The notes: generated by a model not told the origin, from the sequence alone. A stretch of DNA of 44,278 bases from Clostridia bacterium (GCA_017451505.1 JAFTOF010000026.1:1-44278), one strand, 5' to 3'; positions 25,947 to 37,052 are shown, counted from the stretch's first letter. Made by a program: numbers and translations.

Positions 25947-27581
25947 ATGATTAAATTTATCTTTGACTCCGAAGGTTTTTCTGCAGAAAAAGAAACCAGA
26001 ATAGGTGATTTCATAACCCAAAAAGGACTCGGAAAAAGCGTTCTTGCCTGTAAGGTAAACGGAAGGATTGTGCCGTCTGACTACATTTTAAAGGATAAGG
26101 ACACAGTTTTTCCTCTTACCATAAAAAGTGATGAAGGCTATCTCATCTACAAGGAATCTCTTATTTTATTGCTCCTTCACTCGGCGGAGCAGATTACGGG
26201 AGCGGACACGGTTTTTGTACGCCAGTCGGTAAATAAGTCAACCTATTTTGAGATAAATACAGCCTCGGATAAAACGCATATTGCAGAGGCAATTAAGGCG
26301 AAAATGAATGAAACTATCCGTACAGGGGAGCAGTTTCATTCCATCAAGCTTAAAAGGACAGTTCTTGCTGAGCTTTTCAGGCAAAATGGCGAAGCGGATA
26401 AGGCAGAGCTTATAGAAAAGCTCCCTGCCGAGGTTATAACCGCATGTAAAACAGCTAAACGATATCACCTTACCTACCAGCCCATTGCATATTGTATGGA
26501 GGCCTTGAGCGTTTTTGATATAGTTCCCTTTGATGACGGATTTTTGCTGAAATATCCTACAAATTATACGGTTGACTCAATCCCTGAAATCAAGACGGGA
26601 ATAAAGGTCCACAACGCAATTGAAGACTACCGTGACTGGATAAGTACAGTCGGGGTAGGCGATATATTCGCCCTGAACGAAACCATACAAAACGGAAACA
26701 TATCCGAGCTTGTGAATATGGCAGAGGGGCTTCATGAAAAGCGTATAAGCCGTATTGCCGATAAAATCAAGGAAAACCCGAAGATAAAGGTTATATTAAT
26801 TGCAGGGCCTTCATCTTCGGGAAAAACCTCCTTTGCAAACCGCCTTTGTCTGCATCTTAAAATCAATCATATAAACCCCGTGGTAATATCGCTTGATGAT
26901 TACTATGTGGACGATGAGCGTATGCCCCGTGACGAAAACGGAGAAATGGATTTTGAATGTGTGGAAGCTATTGATTACGAGCTTTTTAATGAGCATCTTT
27001 CACTTCTTGCAAAAGGGGAAAGCGTAGAGCTTCCCAAGTACGATTTCAAGATCAGGAAACGTGTTAAAGGGGAAACGCTTACCTTAGGCGAAAATCAGAT
27101 AATCATTGCAGAGGGTATTCACGCACTCAATGAGCTTCTCACAAGCCGTGTAGAGCGTGAAAATAAGTATAAGATATATCTTAGCTGCCTTACCAGCCTG
27201 TGCCTCGACGAATATAACGCATTTTCTCCTACGGATAACAGACTGCTTCGCAGAATTGTCCGTGATGCTTCACACAGAAACACCCCTGCCGAGGGAACTT
27301 TTAAGCTGTGGCAAAGTGTAAGGCGTGGAGAGCAAAAGTATATTTTCCCCTTTGAAAGCGAAGCGGACGAGGTGTTTAATTCCTCTTTGGTGTATGAGCT
27401 TTCCGTCCTTAAAAAGCCTGCAATTAAGCTTCTTTCTGAAATAGGGGAGGATAGCCCCTATCTGAGTCGTGCAAAAAGGCTTATCAAGCTTCTTTCCTAC
27501 TTTGAGGAATTTGACCCACATCCCATTCCGCCCACCTCCATTATCCGTGAGTTTATCGGCGGAAGCACGATAGTTCACTGA
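25947..27581 (+). CDS. TGS-uridine-kinase-like nucleoside kinase
   Basis: A 544-residue fusion. Residues 1-60 form a TGS/ThrS-N-like ubiquitin fold (KFIFDSEGFSAEKETRIGDF). Residues about 65-240 resemble the second additional domain of threonyl-tRNA synthetase (LLLLHSAEQITGADTVFVRQ). The C-terminal half is a P-loop uridine kinase/phosphoribulokinase domain with Walker A GPSSSGKT at 287-294, VISLDDYYVDDERMPRDENG near 313-332, and IIAEGIHALNELL. No aminoacylation domain is present. This architecture is common in Clostridia; the kinase may phosphorylate uridine or cytidine. The ATG at 25947 has GAGGTGAT six bases upstream, overlapping the hemZ stop. Last gene of the recJ operon. Confidence 0.9.
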   Translation: MIKFIFDSEGFSAEKETRIGDFITQKGLGKSVLACKVNGRIVPSDYILKDKDTVFPLTIKSDEGYLIYKESLILLLLHSAEQITGADTVFVRQSVNKSTYFEINTASDKTHIAEAIKAKMNETIRTGEQFHSIKLKRTVLAELFRQNGEADKAELIEKLPAEVITACKTAKRYHLTYQPIAYCMEALSVFDIVPFDDGFLLKYPTNYTVDSIPEIKTGIKVHNAIEDYRDWISTVGVGDIFALNETIQNGNISELVNMAEGLHEKRISRIADKIKENPKIKVILIAGPSSSGKTSFANRLCLHLKINHINPVVISLDDYYVDDERMPRDENGEMDFECVEAIDYELFNEHLSLLAKGESVELPKYDFKIRKRVKGETLTLGENQIIIAEGIHALNELLTSRVERENKYKIYLSCLTSLCLDEYNAFSPTDNRLLRRIVRDASHRNTPAEGTFKLWQSVRRGEQKYIFPFESEADEVFNSSLVYELSVLKKPAIKLLSEIGEDSPYLSRAKRLIKLLSYFEEFDPHPIPPTSIIREFIGGSTIVH

Positions 27582-27586
27582 AAATT

Positions 27587-27618
27587 ACAAGAACCGACCT
27601 TCAAAGGTCGGTTCTTGT
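27587..27618. terminator. shared terminator of the recJ operon and the atp-ytxC region
   Basis: ACAAGAACCGACCTT (27587-27601) and its complement (27604-27618) form a 14- to 15-bp stem between the converging kinase and ytxC genes. The right arm reaches the first base of the ytxC stop codon. Confidence 0.85.
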
Positions 27619-28307
27619 TACATAGTAAATTCTACATTAGGGAATACACTTAAAAGTGTTTCATATATTTTATCATTTTCTTTGTTATCGTGAACAACAA
27701 TTTTTCTGGGAGAAATAGATATTAATGCACTCAGAGCGATATCCTCAGGTGTGAAATCTTCACCGCTAAAAGCAAATTCCTCTGCGTAAAATCTTGTAAT
27801 ATCCCTGTGCCACTTGTTTTCAATTCTCAGCACACCGTTCTTTTTTAGTACATGAACGGTGTTTTCCTTTGGGGATTGTACAGACACGAAAAATCGCAGC
27901 ATATTCAAAAATTCATCATATTCCCTGAGGGCATACATTTCATCTGCCGCATCATGGCAAAGACCACGCAATTCGTTTTTGTATTCCTCCAGTCTGAAAT
28001 TTATAAACCCGTTTAATATTATGCAGTTATTTTCCCGAAGATAGTCGATGGCACGCTCCTCAATCAGTGCCCTTCGCCTGTTGTAATGAATTGTGTCCAT
28101 CACATCTTCGCTTTCGGGCGATGCGTGCTTTAAGGCTATGCTATATATCTCATTTCTATCGCCTTCGGGAGTATAGGGAAATTCATTTTTAGTAATCCTA
28201 TATAGTAAATTCCGTTCGCATTTGTCAAGAATTTCGCTTGTTATCTGCCCTGCAAATTCCCTGATGTCACAGCCTTTCGGCAGAGTTAAAGCGGTATTAT
28301 AATCCAA
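27618..28307 (-). CDS. ytxC: putative sporulation protein YtxC
   Basis: A 229-residue soluble protein of the YtxC family, annotated as sporulation-related from B. subtilis but without known biochemistry. The family core is clear around 95-145: ILNGFINFRLEEYKNELRGL, then a helix with EYDEFLNMLRFFVSVQSPKE. The start is a TTG at 28307, with GAGGTG seven bases before it; no better ATG is in frame. It lies 30 bases downstream of the GME-fold-like gene and is the last gene of the leftward run that begins with atpZ. Whether it is actually expressed with the ATP synthase depends on readthrough of the hairpin at 29081. Confidence 0.82.
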   Translation of the reverse strand: MDYNTALTLPKGCDIREFAGQITSEILDKCERNLLYRITKNEFPYTPEGDRNEIYSIALKHASPESEDVMDTIHYNRRRALIEERAIDYLRENNCIILNGFINFRLEEYKNELRGLCHDAADEMYALREYDEFLNMLRFFVSVQSPKENTVHVLKKNGVLRIENKWHRDITRFYAEEFAFSGEDFTPEDIALSALISISPRKIVVHDNKENDKIYETLLSVFPNVEFTM

Positions 28308-28337
28308 AAGCTATCACCTCATTTATTGATTATGTAG

Positions 28338-29060
28338 TTAGCTTTCGTTTAATGCTGTCAGAGGTATTATGGAACCTATATCCGTTACTTCTCCTTCCTT
28401 AATGCTTTTTATACGGATTTTTCTTTTTTCTAAAAATTCTTTTATTTTCTGGTGGTCAGGGAGCGTATTAATATCTCCGTTTATAAGAAGCTCATCACTT
28501 GCCCCCATACCTGTGCATCCGCCGAAAAATCCGTTTGGATAGCCGGATAAAGAAATATTATCGTTCGATATTAAAAGCACACTCAGACCTGCCTTTTCTC
28601 CTGCGGCGGCAATACCTTTATCACCTGTTATAAAGCTCACTTCATCTACGGGGCATATGGAGCATTTTGTATATCCCTGCTTCACATTTATAATTTCGTA
28701 ACCCTCGCTGATAAGTATTTCATATAAATGCTCATCGCATACGCTTTTGTTTAAAAAACATTTTTTTCCGACTATACCAACATTATATGCACTATCGTTT
28801 GGGTAGTTACTTCCAATATTTGATTTCCCCGAAATGACCTCAATAGCGTAATGGGAGAGCTTTCCGCTATAGTATGCACAAGTTTCGGGTGGACATACAG
28901 CCTTTTTTTCGGAAACCATGCAGATTCCTAAATCTGCATGACGCATAAGCCCCTCAGGCAAAACTGAAATTGCGGGAGGCTTTATCACTATAGCACCGTT
29001 TATATGAGCATCGGCTATAAATACCGACACTTTTTTTTCGGGAAGGTATGGATATTTCAA
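28338..29060 (-). CDS. possible GME-fold protein (DUF6873-like)
   Basis: About 240 residues. It has SNYPNDSAYNVGIVGKKCFL near the middle and a C-terminal block GFFGGCTGMGASDELLINGD followed by INTLPDH. From memory this resembles the DUF6873 family with a guanidino-modifying-enzyme (arginine deiminase-like) fold; the function is unknown and no dedicated substrate is suggested. Several cysteines are present (CSICPVDE, CPPETCAYY). The longest frame opens at a GTG (29105) that lies in the loop of a terminator hairpin; I prefer the TTG at 29060, which has AGGTGA five bases upstream. No membrane segment. Lies between the one-TM protein and ytxC. Confidence 0.65.
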   Translation of the reverse strand: MKYPYLPEKKVSVFIADAHINGAIVIKPPAISVLPEGLMRHADLGICMVSEKKAVCPPETCAYYSGKLSHYAIEVISGKSNIGSNYPNDSAYNVGIVGKKCFLNKSVCDEHLYEILISEGYEIINVKQGYTKCSICPVDEVSFITGDKGIAAAGEKAGLSVLLISNDNISLSGYPNGFFGGCTGMGASDELLINGDINTLPDHQKIKEFLEKRKIRIKSIKEGEVTDIGSIIPLTALNES

Positions 29061-29080
29061 AATAATCACCTGTTTTACAA

Positions 29081-29120
29081 AAATTTCCCAAAAAGGGATT
29101 GTCACCTTTTTGGGAAATTT
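29081..29120 (-). terminator. terminator closing the atp operon proper
   Basis: Perfect 16-bp stem: 29081-29096 against 29105-29120, loop of eight bases, with T-runs in both arms. It lies between the one-TM gene (stop at 29130) and the GME-fold-like gene, so it should end or reduce transcription from atp into the last two genes. Confidence 0.85.
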
Positions 29121-29129
29121 TATGAATTA

Positions 29130-29789
29130 TTATTCTAACAGCTCATTTGCGAGCTTTATTGCCGCATTATAAGAGGGAAGCTCCGCTTTATCAGCGGGCT
29201 TTTTTCTTATAAGAAGATAATGGTCACTAAGGTCGCAGTCCCATTTCTTAAAAATATCGCTTCCATCGAGTGAAATTCCGTAGCTATTTCCGTATGCCGA
29301 CAAGGTTTTAAGCTCTGCCGTATCACCTGTAAACCATTCGTTTAAGGGAGCATATCGGCAATCCTGAGCCTTTTGTGCCAGATAACGTCCTGCATAATCC
29401 TTATGAATAATGAAGATATATTTTTCTTCTTCCTCTAAGGCGAATTGTAAGGATATCAAAAGTGAGGATTTGTATTCAAGGTCAATTTCCTTGTCGGAAA
29501 TAGTAATGTTTGCAAGAGTCAAAAGCTTTTCACCGTCATTATTTACATCTTCACACTTTTTCCCCAATTCTTCGGAAATTTGCTTTACGTGGTTATTCGG
29601 GAAAAAATGAGGACCTGCATAAGTCAGTGTCACGTCATAACGCTCCATTTTCCAAATGGAATTTAAAAGGCATACTACCGCTATTATAATCACCAGCGGA
29701 ACAATTACCCACCATTTATAATAGGTCCAAAAATACGACCACCATTTACTTGTGAATTTTTTGGGAATTTCACCGTATTTTTCAGCCAT
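29130..29789 (-). CDS. one-TM extracytoplasmic protein of unknown function, coupled to atpC
   Basis: A 219-residue bitopic protein. A short cytoplasmic N-terminus rich in Trp, Tyr and Lys (KWWSYFWTYYKWW, about 15-27) leads to a membrane helix (about 28-45, VIVPLVIIIAVVCLLNSI). The remaining 170 residues should lie outside. They contain DVNNDGEK near 82, a Ca-binding-like loop, and a strand-rich pattern seen in Clostridia hypothetical proteins related to solute-binding folds. I do not recognise a function. It starts three bases after the atpC stop, so it is translated with the ATP synthase genes, and a terminator follows it. A role in assembling or regulating the synthase is possible but is pure inference from location. 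Confidence 0.75.
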   Translation of the reverse strand: MAEKYGEIPKKFTSKWWSYFWTYYKWWVIVPLVIIIAVVCLLNSIWKMERYDVTLTYAGPHFFPNNHVKQISEELGKKCEDVNNDGEKLLTLANITISDKEIDLEYKSSLLISLQFALEEEEKYIFIIHKDYAGRYLAQKAQDCRYAPLNEWFTGDTAELKTLSAYGNSYGISLDGSDIFKKWDCDLSDHYLLIRKKPADKAELPSYNAAIKLANELLE

Positions 29790-29792
29790 TGT

Positions 29793-30197
29793 TTATTTCC
29801 TTTCAGATGCACCGAGTCTTGCGAGGGACTTCTTCAGTTTGATTTCTGCAAGGCGGTGCTCAAAGTCACCGTTCTTAGTATCGGCAAGCCTTGATTGTGC
29901 CTTTTCTTTAGCTCTTTTTGCTCTTTCCACATCAATATCCTCAGACCACTCAAAGGTGGAGGCAACCACGCGGACAACACCGCCTGACACTGTTACCATA
30001 CCGCCTGAACAGGCAGCGGTGCGTTCTCCATTATCTGTGAAAACCCTTGCAAGACCGATTGAAAGCGGAGCAACATAGTCGGAGTGGCGGGGAAGGATTC
30101 CCACGTCACCCTCGCTTGTGCGAAGAATTATTTTGTTTGCATTTCCGCTGTACAAAAGTCCGTCGGGAGTTACTATTTGAAGTTCAAATCCATTCAT
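29793..30197 (-). CDS. atpC: F-type ATP synthase epsilon subunit
   Basis: A 134-residue central-stalk subunit that couples rotation to catalysis and inhibits ATP hydrolysis. The N-terminal beta-barrel reads FELQIVTPDGLLYSGNANKI, with GDVGILPRHSDYVAPLSIG at about 31-49. The C-terminal helical pair (about 88-134) contains DVERAKRAKEKAQSRLA. Length is normal. It is the last synthase gene of the operon, 23 bases after atpD. Confidence 0.96.
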   Translation of the reverse strand: MNGFELQIVTPDGLLYSGNANKIILRTSEGDVGILPRHSDYVAPLSIGLARVFTDNGERTAACSGGMVTVSGGVVRVVASTFEWSEDIDVERAKRAKEKAQSRLADTKNGDFEHRLAEIKLKKSLARLGASERK

Positions 30198-30220
30198 AAT
30201 CTCAACCCTTTTTTGGGAAT

Positions 30221-31618
<1,398 letters not shown>

Positions 31619-31633
31619 TTATCAATCCTTTCA

Positions 31634-32467
31634 TTATTGGTTGGAACCCGCAACAATTTCTGTAAGCTCCTGCGTAATTGCCGCCTGTCTGGCTCTGTTA
31701 TATTTCAGACTCAAACTATCAATTATTTCGCCTGCATTGTCGGTTGCGTTTTCCATTGCCGTTCTGCGTGCACTAAGCTCGGATGCAATAGATTCACACA
31801 AACCACCGTATACTATACCGCTGATATAGTGCGGAACAATTTTTTCATATACTGCCTCAGGAGAGGGGTCGTAAATGATGAGGCTCTGCACCTTTTCCTG
31901 CTCGTTTTCCGAAGTTGAAATGGGCAGTATTTTCTTTGATGAAGGAACCTGCGACAAAACATTTACAAATCCTGTGTAATAAATATCAAGAGAAGTAAAT
32001 TCACCTTTAAGGAAAGCCTCGGAAAGCACCTGACCGATACTGTTGCAGTCGGAAATATTCACATCTGCCGCAACAGAGTACGCGGTAGTGAAGAAGGATA
32101 CATTCTTCTTTGAAAAGTATTCCAAAACCTTTTTGCCTATGGGGAAAATAATATCCCCGTCCTTATAGCAGAGGGATTTAAACAAATTGTTGTTGTATCC
32201 GCCTGCAAGCCCTCTGTCACCTGCGATAACAATGTGGCATGCCTTTCCCTCTTTTTCTTCCCTTGTAAAAGGAGAGGAGAAGTCCTTGTTGTTTTTGCTT
32301 ATTTCAGAAAGAGCCATAGACAGCGTTTCAAAAAACGGACGGCTTGCCTCAATGCGTTCTTTTGCCTTTCTCATTTTACTGGTGGCAACAAGCTGCATTG
32401 CCTTTGTAATCTGACGTGTGTTTTCGACGCTTTTTATTCTGTTTTTAATTGCTTTCATTGAAGGCAT
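31634..32467 (-). CDS. atpG: F-type ATP synthase gamma subunit
   Basis: A 277-residue rotor subunit. N-terminal helix: MKAIKNRIKSVENTRQITKA then MQLVATSKMRKA. The C-terminal helix ends with SLKYNRARQAAITQELTEIV, the family signature. Between them a Rossmann-like domain has VIAGDRGLAGGYNNNL (about 80-95). Normal length. It starts 11 bases after atpA. Confidence 0.97.
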   Translation of the reverse strand: MPSMKAIKNRIKSVENTRQITKAMQLVATSKMRKAKERIEASRPFFETLSMALSEISKNNKDFSSPFTREEKEGKACHIVIAGDRGLAGGYNNNLFKSLCYKDGDIIFPIGKKVLEYFSKKNVSFFTTAYSVAADVNISDCNSIGQVLSEAFLKGEFTSLDIYYTGFVNVLSQVPSSKKILPISTSENEQEKVQSLIIYDPSPEAVYEKIVPHYISGIVYGGLCESIASELSARRTAMENATDNAGEIIDSLSLKYNRARQAAITQELTEIVAGSNQ

Positions 32468-32478
32468 TTTGCGTCACC

Positions 32479-33993
32479 TCACTTGCGGGAGAGAAACTTT
32501 TGCACGCACTCTGTCACCGCGTTTTTAATCATTTCCTCCGTTTCGGAAGAAAGCTCACCCGTTTGGGCTATATTTGAAATGATTTTCGGATATGTGTTAT
32601 CCACATAGTCAAAGAGTGATTTCTCAAAATCTCTTATATCTTCTACGGCAATATCCTTAAGATAATCATTGATAACAGCGTAGATAATGACTACCTGATG
32701 CTCAACGGAAACAGGAGAATTTCTGTCCTGTTTAAGAACCTCAACAATTCTTTCGCCCTGCTCAAGACGCATTTTTGTATCAGCGTCAAGGTCGCTTCCG
32801 AACTGAGCAAAAGATTGCAACTCACGATACTGTGAATATGCCAGTTTAAGCGTACCCGAAACCTTCTTCATTGCTTTAATCTGTGCATTACCACCAACAC
32901 GGCTTACGGAAATACCGGGGTTTACCGCTGGCATAACGCCTGAATGGAAAAGCTCGGTTTCCAGGAATATCTGACCGTCTGTAATAGAAATTACGTTTGT
33001 GGGAATATACGCCGAAACGTCGCCTGCCTGTGTTTCAATAATGGGAAGTGCGGTAAGAGAACCTCCACCATATTCGGGAGCAAGGCGTGCCGCTCTTTCC
33101 AGAAGTCTTGAATGAAGGTAGAAAACGTCGCCGGGGTATGCTTCACGTCCCGGAGGACGGCGAATAAGAAGCGAAAGTGCACGGTATGCTACTGCGTGCT
33201 TTGAAAGGTCATCATATACCACCAAAACATCCTTGCCCTGATGCATGAAGTACTCACCCATGGCACAGCCCGAATAGGGGGCAATATACTGGAGGGGAGC
33301 AAGCTCGCTTGCAGTAGCCGCAACAACGGTTGTATAGTCCATTGCACCGCTTTTTTCGAGCGTGTCAACAAGCTGTGCAACGGTGGACTTTTTCTGACCT
33401 ATTGCAACATAGATACAGATAACGTCCTTACCCTTCTGATTTATAATTGTATCAAGACCTATTGTAGATTTACCCGTCTGGCGGTCGCCGATAATAAGCT
33501 CACGCTGACCGCGGCCGATGGGAATCATGGAGTCAATAGCCTTAATACCTGTTTGAAGCGGAACACTTACTGACTTTCTTTCAATAATTCCGGGTGCGGG
33601 GGATTCAATGGGGCGAATCTCTTTGGTTTCAATAGGTCCTTTTCCGTCGATGGGCTGACCGAGAGCATTAACAACTCTGCCAATCATTGCCTCACCTACG
33701 GGAACGCTCACTACAGCACCTGTACGCTTAACAATGTCACCCTCACGGATAGCTGAGTCATCACCTAAAATAACAAGGCTTACAAGGTTTTCCTCAAGGT
33801 TAAGTGCCATTGCGGCTTCACCGTTTGAAAACTCTACAAGCTCATTGCTCATACAGTTGTCAAGCCCCTTGACCTTTGCAATACCGTCACCAACTTCGAC
33901 AACATAGCCGGTTTCCTTTTGCTCGGTTTTATTGGAATAATTTTTTATTTGGTCTTTTATAATTTTACTGATTTCATCGGATTTAAGCTGCAT
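32479..33993 (-). CDS. atpA: F-type ATP synthase alpha subunit
   Basis: A 504-residue non-catalytic nucleotide-binding subunit. Walker [10 protein letters not shown] is at 169-177. The arginine-finger region is in the segment around 355-380 ([19 protein letters not shown]), and the [20 protein letters not shown] motif is at about 285-304. The N-terminal helix that contacts delta ([15 protein letters not shown]) is present. The gene is ten bases downstream of atpH. Confidence 0.98.
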   Translation of the reverse strand: MQLKSDEISKIIKDQIKNYSNKTEQKETGYVVEVGDGIAKVKGLDNCMSNELVEFSNGEAAMALNLEENLVSLVILGDDSAIREGDIVKRTGAVVSVPVGEAMIGRVVNALGQPIDGKGPIETKEIRPIESPAPGIIERKSVSVPLQTGIKAIDSMIPIGRGQRELIIGDRQTGKSTIGLDTIINQKGKDVICIYVAIGQKKSTVAQLVDTLEKSGAMDYTTVVAATASELAPLQYIAPYSGCAMGEYFMHQGKDVLVVYDDLSKHAVAYRALSLLIRRPPGREAYPGDVFYLHSRLLERAARLAPEYGGGSLTALPIIETQAGDVSAYIPTNVISITDGQIFLETELFHSGVMPAVNPGISVSRVGGNAQIKAMKKVSGTLKLAYSQYRELQSFAQFGSDLDADTKMRLEQGERIVEVLKQDRNSPVSVEHQVVIIYAVINDYLKDIAVEDIRDFEKSLFDYVDNTYPKIISNIAQTGELSSETEEMIKNAVTECVQKFLSRK

Positions 33994-34003
33994 TATTTCA
34001 CCT

Positions 34004-34543
34004 TCAATCTATTTGTTCGGAAGAAAGCTGTGCCTTTATAGCATCAAGCCGTGTACGCACGCTTGCATCCGTCTGCGAATTTTGTGTTCTTAGAATGATA
34101 CCGCCTAAAATTGATTTGTCAACCTTTGTTTCAAGCTGAATTTTTTTGCCGTACTCTTTTTCAAGCTTCGAAATAAGCTTTGCCTTAAGCTCATCACTCA
34201 AGTCTACAGCCGTTATGGCAGTAACATTTTCAATATTATTCTTTTTGCAGTAAAGCTTTTTGTACTCTTTTACACAATCTGAAAAAATGTGTGTACACTT
34301 TTTCTCACACAAAAGCTTAAGAAAATTTATTACATATTCATGGACACAGGAAAATGCCTCATCAATAAGGGAGGTCCTTTGCTCCAAAGAAAGAGTGGGG
34401 GAGTTAAGAAGAACAGTATATTCCCTGTTTTCCCTTATGATAGCATCAATACCTGATAACTGCTCCATAAAAACATCGCAAAGATTTTCATCTTCAGCGA
34501 GTGAAAATAATGAAGCGGCATAGACGTGGGCAAAGGAACTCAT
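34004..34543 (-). CDS. atpH: F-type ATP synthase delta subunit
   Basis: A 179-residue stator subunit joining alpha and b. N-terminal six-helix domain starts with [20 protein letters not shown]; the conserved C-terminal block reads [20 protein letters not shown] (about 144-163). The start overlaps the atpF stop by four bases (ATGA). Confidence 0.95.
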   Translation of the reverse strand: MSSFAHVYAASLFSLAEDENLCDVFMEQLSGIDAIIRENREYTVLLNSPTLSLEQRTSLIDEAFSCVHEYVINFLKLLCEKKCTHIFSDCVKEYKKLYCKKNNIENVTAITAVDLSDELKAKLISKLEKEYGKKIQLETKVDKSILGGIILRTQNSQTDASVRTRLDAIKAQLSSEQID

Positions 34544-35046
34544 TTATCTTCACCTCTGCCGTCTATAAAATCTTCAACGAGTCTTTCATAATCGCTTTCA
34601 TTAATGTCTTTTTCAATAACCTTTTCTGCAACAGAAATTGCAATGGAAGCAATATCACTTTTGATTTCACTTACCGCTGCTTTTTTCTCCTGCTCGATTT
34701 GCTTTTCTGCCTTTTCCATGGCAGCCTGAGCCTTTTTCTGTGCCTCGGAAACTATTGCTTCGCCTTTAAGGGTTGCTTCATGGGTAGCCTCTTTCATTAT
34801 TTTAGAAGCTTCTTCCTTTGCAGCGGAAAGCTTCTGTGTGTATTCGCTTTCCAATTCCTCGGCATTCTTTTGTGCCTCCTCAGCCTTCTTATACATTTCT
34901 CCCACTTCGTTTTCACGCTGCGAAAGTATGTTCGTAACAGGCTTAAAGAGGAGCTTTTTTAATATAAAAAGCAGGAGAAGCAGGTTTGCCCAGGTGAATA
35001 TTATAGTCCACGGGGCAATCGACACAAATTCCTGAAATTTTTGCAT
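34540..35046 (-). CDS. atpF: F-type ATP synthase b subunit
   Basis: A 168-residue peripheral-stalk subunit. One membrane segment at about 13-32 (WTIIFTWANLLLLLFILKKL) is followed by LLFKPVTNILSQRENEVGEM and a long Glu/Lys/Ala coiled coil. Only one b-type gene is in the operon, as expected for a homodimer. The ATG has AGGAGG seven bases upstream. Unlike all other atp genes here it is separated from its upstream neighbour, by 319 bases. Confidence 0.96.
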   Translation of the reverse strand: MQKFQEFVSIAPWTIIFTWANLLLLLFILKKLLFKPVTNILSQRENEVGEMYKKAEEAQKNAEELESEYTQKLSAAKEEASKIMKEATHEATLKGEAIVSEAQKKAQAAMEKAEKQIEQEKKAAVSEIKSDIASIAISVAEKVIEKDINESDYERLVEDFIDGRGEDK

Positions 35047-35067
35047 TTTTTAACCTCCTCATTTTGT

Positions 35068-35100
35068 GGTGGTGTAAAAAACTCAGTTTTTTACACCACC
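35068..35100 (-). terminator. perfect hairpin upstream of atpF
   Basis: Arms GGTGGTGTAAAAAACT (35068-35083) and its exact complement (35085-35100) around a single C. It resembles an intrinsic terminator, with a T6 run in the descending arm either way, but no U-tract follows in the leftward direction. Its position, 22 bases before the atpF start, suggests partial termination or an mRNA-processing/stability role within the atp transcript. Confidence 0.6.
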
Positions 35101-35127
35101 TGTTTGTTTAGGGATAGGAAAAAATGC

Positions 35128-35337
35128 TCCAGAACGGACAAACTGAGCCAAAGCGTAAGCTTTGGGTTACCCGAAGGCGTACGTGGGTACGTCGAGAGGC
35201 GAAGTTTGCTCCGTAGCAAAAAGACTTACAAAATATAGAAAAATCGAACAAGATGAGATTTTTCAACCAAATTGAAACATTTTACAAATTATAACCAATC
35301 TTAACTCTATATTATTATCGGCTTTTTGCGTTCTGGA
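35128..35337. repeat. palindrome-rich insertion between atpE and atpF, with 9-bp terminal inverted repeats
   Basis: The atpE-atpF gap (35047-35365) holds no gene. A 210-base segment is bounded by TCCAGAACG (35128-35136) and its inverse CGTTCTGGA (35329-35337), each with an A/T-run outside. The left half is GC-richer than its surroundings and folds strongly: CCAAAGC-GTAA-GCTTTGG (35148-35165, a GNRA loop), CGTAC-GTGG-GTACG (35178-35191), TTTGCT-CCGT-AGCAAA (35205-35220), all closed by CAAACT (35139-35144) with AGTTTG (35203-35208). The right half is AT-rich with a TTTCAA/TTGAAA hairpin near 35260-35280. It looks like a MITE-type or other palindromic repeat, or a structured RNA. Copy number unknown from one window. 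Confidence 0.5.
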
Positions 35338-35365
35338 CTTTTTTTACATCCCTTTTGACTTAAAA

Positions 35366-36407
<1,042 letters not shown>

Positions 36408-36411
<4 letters not shown>

Positions 36412-36797
36412 GATTTTTCACTCCTTTTATTAATAAAGGGTACAATTGTCACGGCAATACGCTGGAAAAACAGTGGGATGATTGCTGCCCAGAAGTGTAT
36501 GTGGGGGACGTTTACTGCAATAATTACCGCTGCAGCCGTAAACAGCATACGGACAGTGTAGGTTGATGCCATATATGCTTTGGCTGCGTTTGGACTTTTT
36601 CCTGCGGCTTTTTTTACGCAGCGGGCAAGGTAAAAGAAATTCAGACAAACAAAGGTGCAACCGTAAAGTGTTCCCAAAAGAATATCTGTTTTCGGGTGCA
36701 TAAATATTGCAAATAAAATAAATTCAATCACGCCCATAATGAAAACCGTTACGCTTACTTTTAAGGCTTCCTTGTAAACCGAATCATTTTTTTCCAT
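36408..36797 (-). CDS. atpI: ATP synthase subunit I (AtpI-like)
   Basis: A 129-residue membrane protein with four hydrophobic segments (for example VTVFIMGVIEFILFAIFM at about 16-33 and FTAAAVIIAVNVPHIHFWAA). It fits the ATP synthase I family, proposed to aid c-ring assembly. It starts inside the end of atpZ (14-base overlap) and ends on the atpB start. Confidence 0.85.
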
Positions 36798-37023
36798 TTT
36801 TGCTTTCCTTTCCCATAACTAATTTATAGAATTTGAAACATGATAATGCTGCACTTCCCAGACCGAGAAAAATTCCAATTATCATTACATAGTTTCCCAA
36901 AGAAAAGGTGCTTTTAACCCATGAGGCTATTAAAATCCACAACAAAAAAGAAATTACTATATTAAGACCAAACTCTGTAATAGTTCCCAAAGCCATAAGC
37001 GTTTTTCTGTCGGGATTTTTCAT
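36784..37023 (-). CDS. atpZ: AtpZ/AtpI-family small membrane protein
   Basis: A 79-residue protein with two membrane helices (about 15-35 and 42-64, the second as NYVMIIGIFLGLGSAALSCF). This is the AtpZ/AtpI family (F0F1-ATPase subunit family) found first in atp operons; AtpZ has been linked to Mg/Ca transport or assembly with AtpI. First gene of the operon. The ribosome site AAAGGA is 11 bases from the ATG, which is long, because a TATAAT box fills the space in between. Confidence 0.85.
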   Translation of the reverse strand: MKNPDRKTLMALGTITEFGLNIVISFLLWILIASWVKSTFSLGNYVMIIGIFLGLGSAALSCFKFYKLVMGKESKNGKK

Positions 37024-37052
37024 ATTATATCCGTTCCTTTATTAAAAGTAAA
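37024..37052 (-). promoter_or_regulatory. promoter-like pair abutting the atpZ start codon
   Basis: Read leftward: TTTACT (37047-37052), 17-base spacer, perfect TATAAT (37024-37029), directly followed by the atpZ ATG. A transcript from it would start around codon 3, losing the atpZ start but keeping atpI onward. An alternative upstream pair (TTGAAA at about 37087-37092) lacks a good -10. Confidence 0.45.

Noticed and set aside
29061..29105. N-terminal extension of the GME-like protein from GTG at 29105
   Set aside because: It would begin in the loop of a perfect 16-bp terminator and has no ribosome site; TTG at 29060 has AGGTGA at correct spacing.
35041..35238. Plus-strand open frame of 65 codons across the atpE-atpF gap
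   Set aside because: It starts inside the atpF leader, has no ribosome site, and runs through the hairpin and the palindromic element; better read as structured non-coding DNA.
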